The translations under genes were made by a program, and so were the position numbers. This document shows, one piece after another, positions 12,130-23,566 of a stretch of DNA of 64,000 bases. The stretch comes from Halichoerus grypus. Taxonomy: Eukaryota > Chordata > Mammalia > Carnivora > Phocidae. Where the stretch lies: the NCBI RefSeq assembly GCF_964656455.1, contig NC_135719.1:10643163-10707162 (forward strand), in the 5' to 3' direction. Within the stretch, counting starts at the first letter, position 1. Each line of letters starts with the position of its first letter. The notes below the pieces were generated by a model, which worked only from the letters and a program-made list of their open reading frames with translations, ran no database searches and had not been told where the DNA came from.

Positions 12130-12390
12130 TCTCAGGTCCTTTCTTTATTAATTTATTTATCCAACACTTACTGAGTCCTGGTAAGTGTCAGGCAATGTTT
12201 CAGAAGCAGTGGATCCAAAGATGAATAAGATGTAATATATATCTTTGGGGAACGGCAGGGTCTAATGCGAGAAGCAGATGTGTAAACACATAATTACAGT
12301 GCAGGATGAGAAGTGCTATAATGAAGTGCTACTGAATCGCGGAGGACAGACACTCCGTTCTTGCCGGGGAAGAAGTGAGACTAGAAATGT
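12130..12390 (-). repeat. Ancient L2-like repeat, left part
   Basis: It opens with the L2-type end (TTATTTATCCAACACTTACTG, then TGTCAGGCAATGTTTCAG) and continues with the same body as at 9110-9520. It is cut at about 12390 by an L1 3' end and a CAN-SINE. The remainder probably resumes at 13200-13255 (GGGAGTCCTAAAGGAGGCTAG, then ATCAGGCAGAGAATGGAAG). Confidence 0.5.
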
Positions 12391-12963
12391 TTTGTTCTTT
12401 TTTTTAAATTTTTTTATTGTTATGTTAATCACCATACATTACATCGTTAGTTTTAGATGTAGTGTTCCATGATTCATTGTTTGTGCATAACACCCAGTGC
12501 TCCATGCAGAACGTGCCCTCTTTAATACCCATCACCAGGCTAACCCATCCTCCCACCCCCCTCCCCTCTAGAACCCTCAGTTTGTTTTTCAGAGTCCATC
12601 GTCTCTCATGGTTCGTCTCCCCCTCCGATTTCCCCCCCTTCATTCTTCCCCTCCTGCTATCTTCTTCTTCTTCTTTTTTTCTTAACATATATTGCATTAT
12701 TTGTTTCAGAGGTACAGATCTGAGAGTCAACAGTCTTGCACAATTCACAGCGCTTACCAGAGCACATACCCTCCCCAGTGTCTATCACCCAGTCACCCCA
12801 TCCCTCCCACCCCACCCCCCACTCCAGCAACCCTCAGTTTGTTTCCTGAGATTAAGAATTCCTCATATCAGTGAGGTCATATGATACATGTCTTTCTCTG
12901 TTTGACTTATTTCACTCAGCATAATACCCTCCAGTTCCATACACGTCATTGCAAATGTTTTTT
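12391..12963 (-). mobile_element. Carnivore L1 3' end, 5'-truncated (minus)
   Basis: In reverse it shows the carnivore L1 3' end: a T-rich start at 12391-12418, the ATCACCATACATTACATCG block, TAGTGTTCCATGATTCATTG and CACCCAGTGCTCCATGCAGA. A CT-rich stretch with TTCTTC repeats follows, then the end of the ORF2 region (GACTTATTTCACTCAGCATAA, TCCAGTTCCATACACGTCATT). It is less diverged than the older L1s in the window, so it is relatively young. Confidence 0.85.
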
Positions 12964-13147
12964 AAAGGAGCTAATGTTTGGGCGCCTGGGTGGCTCAGTT
13001 GGTTAAGCGACTGCCTTCGGCTCAGGTCATGATCCTGGAGTCCCTGGATCGAGTCCCGCATCGGGCTCCCTGCTCAGCAGGGAGTCTGCTTCTCCCTCTG
13101 ACCCTCCCCCCTCTCATGTGCTTGCTCTCTCTCATTCTCTCTCTCTC

Positions 13148-13185
<38 letters not shown>

Positions 13186-13199
13186 GGAGCTAATGTTTG
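12964..13199 (+). mobile_element. Young CAN-SINE with perfect 17-bp target duplication
   Basis: The body is 12981-13182: head GGCGCCTGGGTGGCTCAGTT, full tRNA-like region, CT-rich middle, AAATAAATAAATT and a long A tail. It is flanked by AAAGGAGCTAATGTTTG at 12964-12980 and 13183-13199. The long pure A tail and intact duplication mark it as one of the youngest insertions here. Confidence 0.97.
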
Positions 13200-13257
13200 A
13201 TGGGAGTCCTAAAGGAGGCTAGAATTTATCAGGCAGAGAATGGAAGAAGAACATACT

Positions 13258-13637
13258 AGTGTCAAGAAGACACAATGGGGCCCTAAATGGAGTCACTTTT
13301 GCTAAACCTCACCCAAACTTAATACCTACCCTCACAGCAGTTTCAGCCTCTCCCAGGAGTGGAATTTTAAACCAATCAGTCTGGAATTTCCTGATCAGCA
13401 CTAAATGAGGTAATCCGCAGGAGAAGACATCCTGCCCTTCCCCCTAAGGGAAGGGGACCTTGCCTGAAACAATCTTCCCTCTCCCAAACTCGTTTCCACC
13501 TGTAGAATCTCTCCATTTTGTAGAGTACCTCAGAGCTCCCTTCTATTTGCTAGATGGGATGCTGCCCGATTCATGATTCGTTGAATAAAGCCAACTAGAT
13601 CTTCAAATTTACTCCATTGAATTTTGTTTTTTAATGA
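13258..13637 (+). mobile_element. Probable ERV solo LTR, plus strand
   Basis: This has an LTR-like layout. It opens with TG near 13258. A GC-richer middle follows, then an AATAAA signal within TTGAATAAAGCCAACTAGATC. It ends in a T-rich stretch (GAATTTTGTTTTTTAA). I think it is a carnivore class I-like LTR, but I cannot name the family with certainty. No retroviral genes adjoin it. Confidence 0.5.
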
Positions 13638-14039
13638 ATGAATAAACAATGTCATTGGTTTTTATGGGCATTAAAAAAAAAAAAAGAGGTCAGGCTCCCC
13701 CTATGTCACTGAGGATCAGTGCAGTCATAGCTTTATCAGAGTAGACTGGAAATACACAAGAACCGACAGCTCAACAGATAAATCACCAGTATCATTCATC
13801 AAATGAAGATCTATGTGGGTCAAGTAGCTCTCGTTGAGATTTAAAAACCCTCTTGGAGATGTAGGTATATTAGTTACACTGTAGTGCCATTTGCTTTAAT
13901 CTTATAATCAATACTAACTACTCAGACTGATATCTGAAATGAAATTTGTTCATGTGTGCATGGAGAGAGGTTATCTTAATAGAAGACTTCAGCTTTCATG
14001 AAGTAGAGCATTTGAGGTGATCATATCACAGCTATCATA

Positions 14040-14235
14040 TTTAAGTGCATACCTCAAGCTAAGCAATCTCAAGTGTTTATCTCATTTTCTTTTTCCAAAG
14101 CTCTATCAAAAAGGGTATTATTATCCAAGTTTTACATAGAAGGAAACTAAAGATAAGAGAGGTTAAGGACAAGTCCAAGTTCAACTCAGCCAGCCAGTGA
14201 TAGGATCAGGATTTAGACCAGATCATCTGCTTTTA
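14040..14235 (-). repeat. MIR (minus)
   Basis: In reverse it contains the MIR core: GTATTATTATCCAAGTTTTAC, AAGGAAACTAAAGATAAGAGA and GGTTAAGGACAAGTCCAAG. Diverged, fossil. Confidence 0.75.
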
Positions 14236-14244
14236 CCTATGACT

Positions 14245-14985
14245 GGGGCTGGCAACATTCTTCTAGAAGGGGCTAGATAGTAAATACTTTAGGTTATGCA
14301 GGCCATAGAGTCTCTGGCCTGCAACTCTGAGTCCTCAACCCTGCCAATGGAATGTGAAAACAGCCAGACAATAAGTGAGCCAATGAACATGACTGTGTGC
14401 CAATAAAACCTCATTTATGGACTCCAAAATATGAATTACATATCATCCTCATATGTCACAAATATTCTTATTTTTATTTTTTTTCAACCATTAAAAATGT
14501 GACACCCATTTTTAGCTGCAAGCTCTGCATATATATACTTACTATTGTTATATATATAAAGTAATATAAAATACCTATCCTATGACCTTCCTGTTGAACT
14601 ATGCTAGCTCATTTGAGTGCTACTTTAGACTGATTTATCATTGAGGCAGTTTTGTTTGTACCTGAATGTAAACCACTTCAGTTTTTATTTCAGTTTAATG
14701 TGTTCTAGTTTTTCATATGTTTTACTAACAGAGAAGTCATATATGATCATTACTTTATCATACTTATTATTTGAGATTAGGTATTTCCATATGGAGATAA
14801 TTGATTTCTTGTTCTTCCTTCATCTATCATTCTTTTTACAGCTTTGATGTTAACAATTAGCCAAACTCTGATTCCTGATAAAATTTCATAAAGAATGATT
14901 GTTTTATCGTTTAAAAAAAAAAAGCAAAAAGCAGGCAGTGGGCTGGATTTGGCTCTCGGGCTATAGTTTGCCAACTGCTGACACA
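14245..14985 (+). mobile_element. hAT-type DNA transposon split by a 400-bp insertion
   Basis: The left part (14245-14526) has GAAGGGGCTAGATAGTAAAT, TTTAGGTTATGCAGGCCATAG, CCAATAAAACCTCATTTATGG and the CCATTTTTAGCTGCAAGC block. The right part (14930-14985) continues with GCAGGCAGTGGGCTGGATTT and GGGCTATAGTTTGCCAACTG. The family consensus joins these directly, so the roughly 400 bp between them are an insertion, annotated separately. Confidence 0.7.
14527..14929 (+). mobile_element. Insertion of unknown origin ending in an A-run
   Basis: This AT-rich block interrupts the hAT relic and ends in a run of A (about 14912-14931). That suggests reverse transcription and insertion, such as a 5'-truncated retrocopy of a cellular mRNA 3' end. 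I do not recognise the source. Its two reading frames of about 68 codons have no identifiable domain. Confidence 0.45.
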
Positions 14986-14999
14986 CTTCACTCTACCGC

Positions 15000-17340
15000 C
15001 CCCCACTTTGGAGGCAATAGGAATACTAAGGGTGCCTGGAAAGTAGATTTGAGAAAAGGTAGGGAAGATCTGGAAAAAAAATATGTGTCCCTTGAAGTCT
15101 AGTCCAGGAATGAGGGGGCACTGGTGTACCAGAAGAACTTCGTCTATGGTCTTTTAGCACCTCGGCTGTTGCAACACAAATTGAAATGCCAGGATTAACC
15201 TACAAGGCTGTAAACTCCAGGAATCTCTGGCTCATCATTTTTTCCCTCTAGGTCAGTGCAAGGTTTCCCATCATGTTTTCACTTCCTCACCTTTTGAGAA
15301 GAGAGGAAGCAAAACAAGAAGAGGGAACGTGACCATCATGCATCTGAAAACATCGTGGTCTAGACTCCAGCATTCACTCATTCCTTCCCCTCCACCTGTA
15401 TTACTTAATATTGACTATAGACGATTGAAAACACAAAATAACAGGGGTCTGAATAACAAAAAAGAAGTGTATTTCCTTCTCATCGAAATTTCAATAGCTC
15501 AAAGTGGATCTTTCCACCTTATGGATCTGCTGTTAACTGGCTGCTTTTCAATGGGTGGCCCAAGATGACTGCTCCCTTCCAGACATCATGTCTGCATTTC
15601 AAAGAGAAGATTATAGAAGAGCAGGACTTTCTCTTTTCAAGGCACTTCTATTTCTGCTTACATCCTGATAGAACATGGTCATTGTTGTACCTAGCTGCAA
15701 GGAAATCTGAGAAACATAGACTTGGATTGTTGGCATTCAAGTATCCAGCTAATATTTCAGGTAGCAAGAAGGGGAGAAGAGATGGTGGTGCATAATGAAC
15801 GGTTTCTGCCACAAAATTCATTACTACCTCCTGCTATTGATTTTTGCCTCTACGACACTGATATAAAGGGTCCTAACCACTACTTCTGTCTTGGACAAAG
15901 CCCAGAGTTGCTCATCCTGAGTGCACCTTACACTCTCCCTGTGTATATCTGCTTCTCCTGGCTGCCAATATCAACATTCAGCTTCTCTTTCTGTTTATCC
16001 TCTTTCTTTACCTTTCCCCATTATTACCCTGGCTCCTTTCAACTGGATTCATGACACTACATTTTGGCAACAGACTCTGGAATTAGGGTAGAACCTTCCA
16101 GGTTGACCTGATTTCCAAGACCCTTAACCTGATCTCCTTGGGTGGGTCTTCCACCCATTTCACATTGAATATGTCTTCCAGACTGAACCCATTACCTTTA
16201 AGCTAATATTGAATATCTGAAGCACAGACGTGAATCCATTTTGATCCCAAGGATACATTAAAAAATGATAAAGGGAAAACCACAAATACAGAGAAAAATG
16301 CCTAATGAGCCATTATTTTTTCAAAAAATCAAGTTTAACTAAAATTTAAAGATCTACAACATGGTCTCATTATTAGACATTATTAAATCAGTGGTAATAA
16401 ATTTGCTATTTGATTTACTGATGTGCAAATCTAAGTTTTGAAAAAAAAAAATATATATACTAGTTGAATGGCATTCAGTAACACAGCTACTGTTAGGATA
16501 AGGTTATCAGTGTAATTCCTAATATGGGTTTGATTTTTCAATACTGAAGAGAGCAAAATGAGACAACATTGCCTTTTGTTCTTTTTTTTTTTCATATTTA
16601 GAAGTACAATTTAATGTCATTGAAAGAGATATTTTTTAAAAATGTATTATAGAATCATTTCTTTGTAAGAAGAGGGGACAGTTCCACAGAATAAACTTTT
16701 TTCCTGAAAGCTATCCTCTCCCAAGCTAAAAAGTCCTGTGATTATAAAGTTAAAATGAAATAAATATGAAATGGGCTTGTTGGATGTCCAGGATTATAAG
16801 GGTAGCAAATAGACTGTTCCAGAAATGCCAGTCATATGCAGCCACCCAAGCACTCCAAGGCCAGCATAGCTCCTAGAACTTGTCTCTCTCTTATTGACCA
16901 GATATCTTTGTTTATAATCTGGATGTGCAGCTTTGAGTTTAAGAAATTGGAAACAAATGCACCCCATAGGAGAAACTCATTTTACTAACGAGTCAAGTTT
17001 AGTGGATCAACCTCTTGGGGTTTAAGAATGTTGTGATTCAAAAGTATTTTTTATCTTTTTCCTCATCTTTGCTTCCTCCAAAAAAACTTCTCCAAATGCT
17101 TACATTACTTTTCAAGGCTGAGTCTGATTTATGTCTTTTGGATGTTATGCTGTGCAGAAACTGGCCTGGAGCCTGCCCAGGATGATTCTGTTTATATTTA
17201 TTTGATTTAGTTTTATACTTTCTACAGATAGGGAAGAGTGTCCCCAAAATGGCCTCCGGCAATGTGTTCAGCCCTCAGTTTAAAGCATGGGACACAATCG
17301 CTCCTCCAGTTGCTAGCAAGCAAGATCTGCGCTATAGAAG
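15000..17340. other. Unassigned intergenic sequence
   Basis: About 2.3 kb with no confident gene. 15330-16050 has several frames of 76-110 codons on the plus strand that overlap one another in different frames. This is not a coding pattern, and an old unnamed repeat is possible. 16260-16670 is very AT-rich. Confidence 0.4.
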
Positions 17341-17346
17341 ATACAA

Positions 17347-17442
17347 CACACACACACACACATATATATATCACATGTTTGTATATGTATATATATGTGT
17401 GTGTATATATATATATGTGTATATATACACATACATATATAA
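17347..17442. repeat. CA/TA compound microsatellite
   Basis: Alternating (CA)n, (TA)n and (TG)n blocks. The CA and TG parts are complementary and flank TA-rich sequence, so the tract could form a hairpin or cruciform. Confidence 0.9.
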
Positions 17443-17869
17443 ACTGCAGTGTATGTTGGAAACTAAGTGGGCATGAAACTAGGGACATTAGAGTACAAGA
17501 GTTTAAAAAACATTACCTCCAGTCCCCTCAGCTTTTCTCAGTGCCTCTGCCCCAGATGCCTTCAGGTAAGAACTAGGGCCCTCTTCTTGTTTATGAACAC
17601 CCACACACTGTGGCGGCCATAGGGCTCTTGTGATGGTCGCCATGCGCTCTTTCAATGCCAAGCTTTCTTGGGTCCACATTTGTGTATGCTAGGTGTTTTA
17701 AAGAACTTCTCAAAGAAGGTGGTGGCTGAATTTTTTAAAAAGTTTTTTGATTGAAGTGTAGTTGACACATTTAATTTTTTAAAGTTGAATATTTGTTGAA
17801 GTCTTACTTCCAAACCAGGTATACATGAAGAGGCAGCAGAAAGTTAGTTGAGGATTTTTCCTACTATGT
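17443..17869. other. Unassigned intergenic sequence with an exon-like signal
   Basis: No repeat identified. A polypyrimidine tract plus AG at 17541 and a GTAAG donor at 17566 bracket 24 bp (see findings). Confidence 0.35.
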
Positions 17870-18083
17870 TTTTTAAAGATTTATTTATTTTATTTTATTT
17901 TAAAGAGAGAGAGAGAGAGAGAGTGAGTGGGGTGGGGAGGGAGGGGAAAAGGAAGAGAATCTTTAAGCAGACTCCCCACTGAGCACAGAGTCCTACACGG
18001 GGCTTGATCTCACAACCCTGAGATCATGACCTGAGCTGAAATCAAGATTCAGTCATTAACCAACTGAGCCACCCAGGCGCCCC
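17870..18083 (-). mobile_element. CAN-SINE (minus)
   Basis: Reverse orientation: AAAGATTTATTTATTTTATT tail, a (GA)n middle, the GATCATGACCTGAGCTGAAAT block and CTGAGCCACCCAGGCGCCCC. I could not define a clean target duplication. Confidence 0.92.
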
Positions 18084-19904
18084 TCCCTCTTACGGATTTT
18101 TGTGTGATGTTCAAACAGAGTGACTTTGTCCCTGCCACTGCTCTTTTTGTGTTTAATTGGGCTTTGAAGGACCATTAGGAGTCTTCCCCATGAACTAGCT
18201 CCTGAGGAAAGCAGGGAGGGTTGACAAAATGTTTCCAGATTCCTAAAATGGCAACAGGTATAACATAAAAGAGGCATAATAAGCAATCCAGGGTCACCCG
18301 TGAATGCAAGGCAAGGGTAAGTGGGGAACGAGTCTGGGGAACTATGAATCAAGAATATATAGCTCCTATGAATACTAAAAAAGACAAGATATTAATTTCA
18401 GAAGTAGCAGGTTTATGGACTTTTTTTAGTTGTTATCAAATAAAAGTCAACGGCTACATGATGAGATCCACCAAAGCTTGTACTGCTTGCACTGTTCTGT
18501 TCCTATTATGGAAAAGAAATAGCTTTAACAAGCAATGGAAAGACCACATCTCAGCAATTACTCTGGCTTTTGCTATTGGTATGAGCCTCATGTCACTAAA
18601 AGCCTATTGGAAAGCAGCAATTATACTGGAAATGTAACGCTCTGTTATCATCATCAGAATTACTTCCTGCACATGTTGCTAATTCAGAACAGACACAACA
18701 TGGACTTCTTTATTGGCCAGAGGGGAATTGACATTATCTTGGGCCTTATCCATATCAAGAGAGATTTTCGTTTCCTAACACATTTTCCATAAATTTACTG
18801 CAGAGGCCTAAATTGAATACGGTGACTTCAAATTTAAGGGCCTTTAGGAGATTAATCAGAGTTGGCTGAATAAAAAGGTTGAGTTGTTGTTGTCTACCTT
18901 GGCTTGTCAGGATGCTCCTAGGGAGCAGTGGGTCAAATTTGAGGGGTCCCTGCTTCATGGCCTATTGTCGTAACCAGGTTAAGACAAAGAGATCATGTTG
19001 GTCTCATCCCTGTCCAAGGGAGACATTGCCTAATATGAAAGAAGCCAATATATTTCTGTGAGATTCGGGGTGACTCAAGGATTAGAAAAGATGTGGCCAT
19101 TGTCCCCTGGAGGCATTAAAAGACAACAGCTATTTTGAGACGAAGGTTGGACTCTGCTTGGTGAAAATGGCCCAAAGCTATAATGATCCTGTAATGTAAC
19201 ATTATCTTCAAAGTCTGCAAGCAGTTTATTGCTTTAAGTGCCATCACTGTAGGTCCCCAGTGCCTTGGTCAGCCCATCCAGTAGAGACATTAAGGTAACC
19301 ACAAACTTCTTAGTCTTTGTCCCTCTTCCAGGGAGCTGGCTCCTTTGCTGGCCCTCAGGCCTTCTGGGGCCAGTCAATTATGAAATAAGATCATACATTC
19401 TCAGTGCTAAGAATACCCAAGGGCCCTGTGTGGGGGGTCAGGGGAGGGATGATGATTAAATAAATGCACCCTTGGATGAGTTCCCATTGTAAATGGGTCC
19501 TGAAGTTTAATGGGCTGTTGTGCCATAGAAGAATCTTTGATTGACTACGGAATATTTTTGTCTCTGCACAGGCATCTCGTGTCATCCCCTGTCCCACTAT
19601 CCTCCCCCATGCCCCACAGTCCTGCTACATGACTTTCCCAAACACCTCCTCCTCTTATCTCCTTTCTCATTCTCTGATCTGCCCATAATCAACAGGTATG
19701 AAAGAACTTTAACTCAGTAGTGAGACCATGTTGTCTATGCTTGGCAGTACTGAAGAAACTACAATCTGTTTTACTAGGAACTGGGTCGTCCAAATGGGCG
19801 CAGCATCCGGGGTTTGGCCTCTGAGAGCAAGAGTCTCTCAAAGAAACCAAGAACAGAAAAAGGCAGAGGATGTGTCTAAGTTAAAAAGCCTGGAAGAAAC
19901 ACTG
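18084..19904. other. Unassigned intergenic sequence
   Basis: About 1.8 kb without a recognised repeat or gene. Frames of up to 98 codons overlap on both strands and show no domain. Confidence 0.4.
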
Positions 19905-20135
19905 AGATGTGGTAGAAAGAGCAAAGTTTGGGTATCAGGAAGACCTGTGTATAAATTTCAACTCTGTCCCTTCTAAATTATGTGTTGTTGAGAAAGTCAT
20001 TTCATATCTCTGACCTTCAATTTCCTTGTCTATAAACTGAGTATAATAAAAGGTTATTATAAAGGTTGCAAGAAATATATATTGTGTCTGGCACATGGTA
20101 GGTGTGTGATGCATATGAATTATTATTCTATCATC
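19905..20135 (+). repeat. MIR (plus)
   Basis: A near full-length MIR: tRNA-like left part (GATGTGGTAGAAAGAGCAAAG), core (CAATTTCCTTGTCTATAAACT) and right end (GTCTGGCACATGGTAGGTG). Confidence 0.8.
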
Positions 20136-21355
20136 ATTATCATCATCAGGGCTGAGGACCACACTGAAGATCCCAAACTCAATTAGCAAGTCTAAAGGGT
20201 AGGCCCAGGTACCAAAAATAGTAGACAAAATCAAGAACCTGAATCGGAGTGAAGTGATTCCTGGGGTGTGTGTCATGAAAGCTGAAATGCCTGTAGCCTG
20301 TCTACACTGGTCTTGAATCACATGGTATGTGAATGGGTTGGGGTTGTTTAAATGTCTAGGGTAGGTCAACACTCTCTACCAGTGGGTGAGTTTGGAGCTC
20401 CTCTCCTGTCCCCAAATCCAAGATGCAGCTTGTCTGACAGGAGCTTCTGTACACCATCCAACCATGGGGATGCCATCTTTCTCTCCCCTCGCTGGGGCTG
20501 GGTTTCTGTGAGCATGAAGATGAAGGGAGCAATGGAACACAGTCCTCTCCACAGACCCAAATTCAGTTCTTTCAGAACATTATCTTTATTGCTTCAGGTA
20601 TAACCATGAGAAAAGAGAAGACCCTGGTGGGGCGGGGTGGGGGAGGGGATGAGGGAAGAACAAGGGAGAACAAGGCATCCAAGACTAAAAAACAAAGAGT
20701 TTACTGCTTCTTACATTCAGTACTCACGAATGAATTTTGGACTTAGGAAAGTGATGTCCTCATTCCTAAGATTAAGAATGGACTTTAGGTAACCACTAAC
20801 ATTAGGCAAGAAACTAAACCCTTATATTTTTTCATTCCCTTGTCTATAAAATGGGAAAGCATGAGTCTAGACTTTTAAAAATCATATTAACTTTTTTTTT
20901 TTTTTTTGGTCTTACACCCTGGTGTTACGGGCTCATTAATAGCTGCAACTGGTTGTATAAGAAACAGAGATCAAGGCATGTTTTACACCATCTCCCAGAG
21001 GTCCCCACCCAGAGGTGCTTAGCCAAATTTATTCCAAATTAAGGAGATTTTGTATTGCATGTATTTATAAAATGGGAAAAAAACCACTTTTGCTTCTTCT
21101 GTTCACACTTCCCTCAGGATTAATTTAAATCCAGAAGAAATAAAGAGGTTATGAAGAACTCCCTTTTGCTGTGCTTGTTTTTCTAACATTGTATGTTATT
21201 TCATAACATTGATAACACAATATGAGGACCAAAAACAAGCTAGGCTTCTTTTGTTCAACTGAATTATTGGTTTCTAAGCAATGGTGGGAACAAAGCCCAT
21301 AGGAAAATTTGACTGGCCAGACACAGTGCTGGTAGGGGTCTATGAGAATTAATGG
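20136..21355. other. Unassigned intergenic sequence
   Basis: No gene seen. A T-run at 20891-20908 and frames under 100 codons are the only features. Confidence 0.4.
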
Positions 21356-22622
21356 AAGCCCTTTTGATTGTTTTTCATTATCATTATCCAATTTATTTAA
21401 ACCTAAAAAAAAATTCACCCATTTCTGCCCTGACTCTGGCAACCAACAATTTATTCTCTGTATCTATGGGTTTGGGGGTTTTTGTTTTGTTTTGTTTAGA
21501 TTCCACATATAAGAGAAATAATACACTATTTTTCTTTCTCTGTCTGACTTATTTCACTTAGCATAATGCCCTTGAAGTCCATCCATGTCATTGCATATGG
21601 CAAGATTTCATCCTTTTTTTATGAATAATATTCCGTCATGTATATGTGTAAAGACACCACAGTGTCTTTATCCATTCGTCTATCAGTGGACACTTAGGTT
21701 GTGTCCATATCATGGCTGTTGTAAATAATGTTGCAATAAACATAGAGGTATATGTATCTTTTTAAGTTATAAACATACCCAGAAGTGGGGTTGCTGTATC
21801 ATAGGGTAGTTTCTACTTTTAATGTTTTGAGGAACCTCCATACTGTTTTCCATAGTAGCTGAACGATCTGAATTCCCACCAACAGTGCACAAGTGTTCCC
21901 TTTTCTCCAAATCCAACATGTTCCTTGCCAACACATGTTGTTTCTTGTCTTTTTGATACTAGCCATTCTAACAGGTGTGAGGTGATATCTCATTGGGGTT
22001 TTAATTTGCATTTCCCTGATGATGAGTGATGTTGAGCATGTACCTATGGGCCATCTGTATGTCTTCTTTGGAAAATGCCTATTCAGATCTGCCCATTTTT
22101 AAATCAGATTGTTTGTTTTACTGTTGTTGAGTTGTATGAGTTCTTTATATAGTTTAGATATTAGCCCCTTATCAGATATATGATTTGCAAATATTTTCTC
22201 CCATTCGGTAGGCTGCCTTTTCATTTTGCTGGTGGTTTCCTTTGCTGTGCAGAAGCTTCTTAGTTTGATGTGGCCCCACTTGTTTATTTTTATTTTGTTG
22301 TTTTTGCTTTTGGCATCAGATCAAACCATCAGCAGTAAGACCTATGTCAAGGAGCTTACCACCTATGTTTTCTTCTAGGAGTTTTATAGTTTTGGGTGTT
22401 ACTTTCAAGTCTTTAATCTATTTCAAGTTAATTTTGTGTATGGAGTAAGATAACAATCCAGTTTCATTCTTTTGCTTGTGGCTTTCCCAACACCATTTAT
22501 TGAAGACAGTGTCTTTTCTTCATGGTATATCCTTGGCTCCTTTGTTGGAAATTAGTTGGCCATATATGCATGGGTTTATGTCTGAGCTCTCTATTCTGTT
22601 CTATTGATCTATGTGTCTGTTT

Positions 22623-23069
22623 TTATGCCAGTACCATAACTGTTTTAATTATTATAGCTTTGTAGTATAAGTTGAAATCAGGGAATGTGAGGCCTCCAGC
22701 TTTGTTCATCTTTCCTAAGATTGCTTTGGCTGTTTGGTATCCTTTGTGGTTCCATACAAATGATAGGATTGTTTGCTTTATTTCTGTGAAAAATGCCATT
22801 GGAATTTTGATGGGGATTGCACTGAATCTGTATATTGCTCTGGGTAGCATGGACATTTCAACAATGGTAATTATATTTTCTGTCTCTTTGTTGAAGTTCT
22901 CCTTGTGTTCATCTATTCTTCTCCCCAGTTCACTGAGCATCTTTACAGCCATGACTTTGAATTTTCTATCTGGTAAGTTACTTATCTCCATTTTATTAAG
23001 GCTTTTTTTTTTTTTTCCTGAGGTTTCATCGTGTTCTTTCACTTGGAACATACTCCTCTGTTTATTCAT
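22623..23069 (-). pseudogene. L1 ORF1/ORF2 remnant joined in one reading frame (148 codons)
   Basis: This open frame joins two distant L1 parts. About residues 30-65 resemble the coiled-coil region of L1 ORF1p (motif [20 protein letters not shown]). Residues from about 73 onward are the carboxy-terminal third of L1 ORF2p (motifs [18 protein letters not shown] and [17 protein letters not shown]). The endonuclease and reverse transcriptase catalytic domains are absent, so it cannot mobilise itself. The open frame is probably chance survival after an internal deletion, in a relatively undecayed L1. Expression is not implied. Confidence 0.75.
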
Positions 23070-23337
23070 TTTGCTTCATTCTCTGTGTTTGTATCTATAC
23101 AACCATCTCTCCCAGTTTTGTAGGAGTGGCTTCATGTAGGAGGTAAACCTTGCTGTTCAACCCTGTCCCAGCTCTTGGTTGTCTCTCAGACCCTGGTGCT
23201 TGTCCAACAGCCTGTTATATTTCAATAGTTCCCAGTAGTTAAGGATGTGCCAAGAGGTTAGTGTCCCAAAGAGGAGAATGTCAACACCTAGATTCAGGTT
23301 GACTGGAAGCCATACCCTCAAGCAGAAGTTTTTATAA

Positions 23338-23566
23338 GTATGCAAATATAGGGGTGCCTGGGTGTCTCAGTCAATTAAGCGTCAGATTCTTGGTTTTGGC
23401 TCAGGTCATGATCTCAGGGTCATGGGATCGAATCCCACCTTGGGCTCTGCACTCAGTGTGGAGTCTGCCTGAAAGATTCTCTCCCTCTGCATCTCCCCCC
23501 ACTCGCACTATCTCTCTCTCTCAAATAAATAAATCTTAAATTAATAAATGAATGTATGCAAATATA
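23338..23566 (+). mobile_element. CAN-SINE inserted in L1 5' region
   Basis: The body is 23351-23553, with head GGGGTGCCTGGGTGTCTCAG and tail CTCAAATAAATAAATC. It is flanked by GTATGCAAATATA at 23338-23350 and 23554-23566. Its orientation is opposite to the host L1. Confidence 0.95.

Noticed and set aside
22672..23139. 155-codon plus frame
   Set aside because: It is the antisense of the L1 ORF1/ORF2 remnant on the minus strand.
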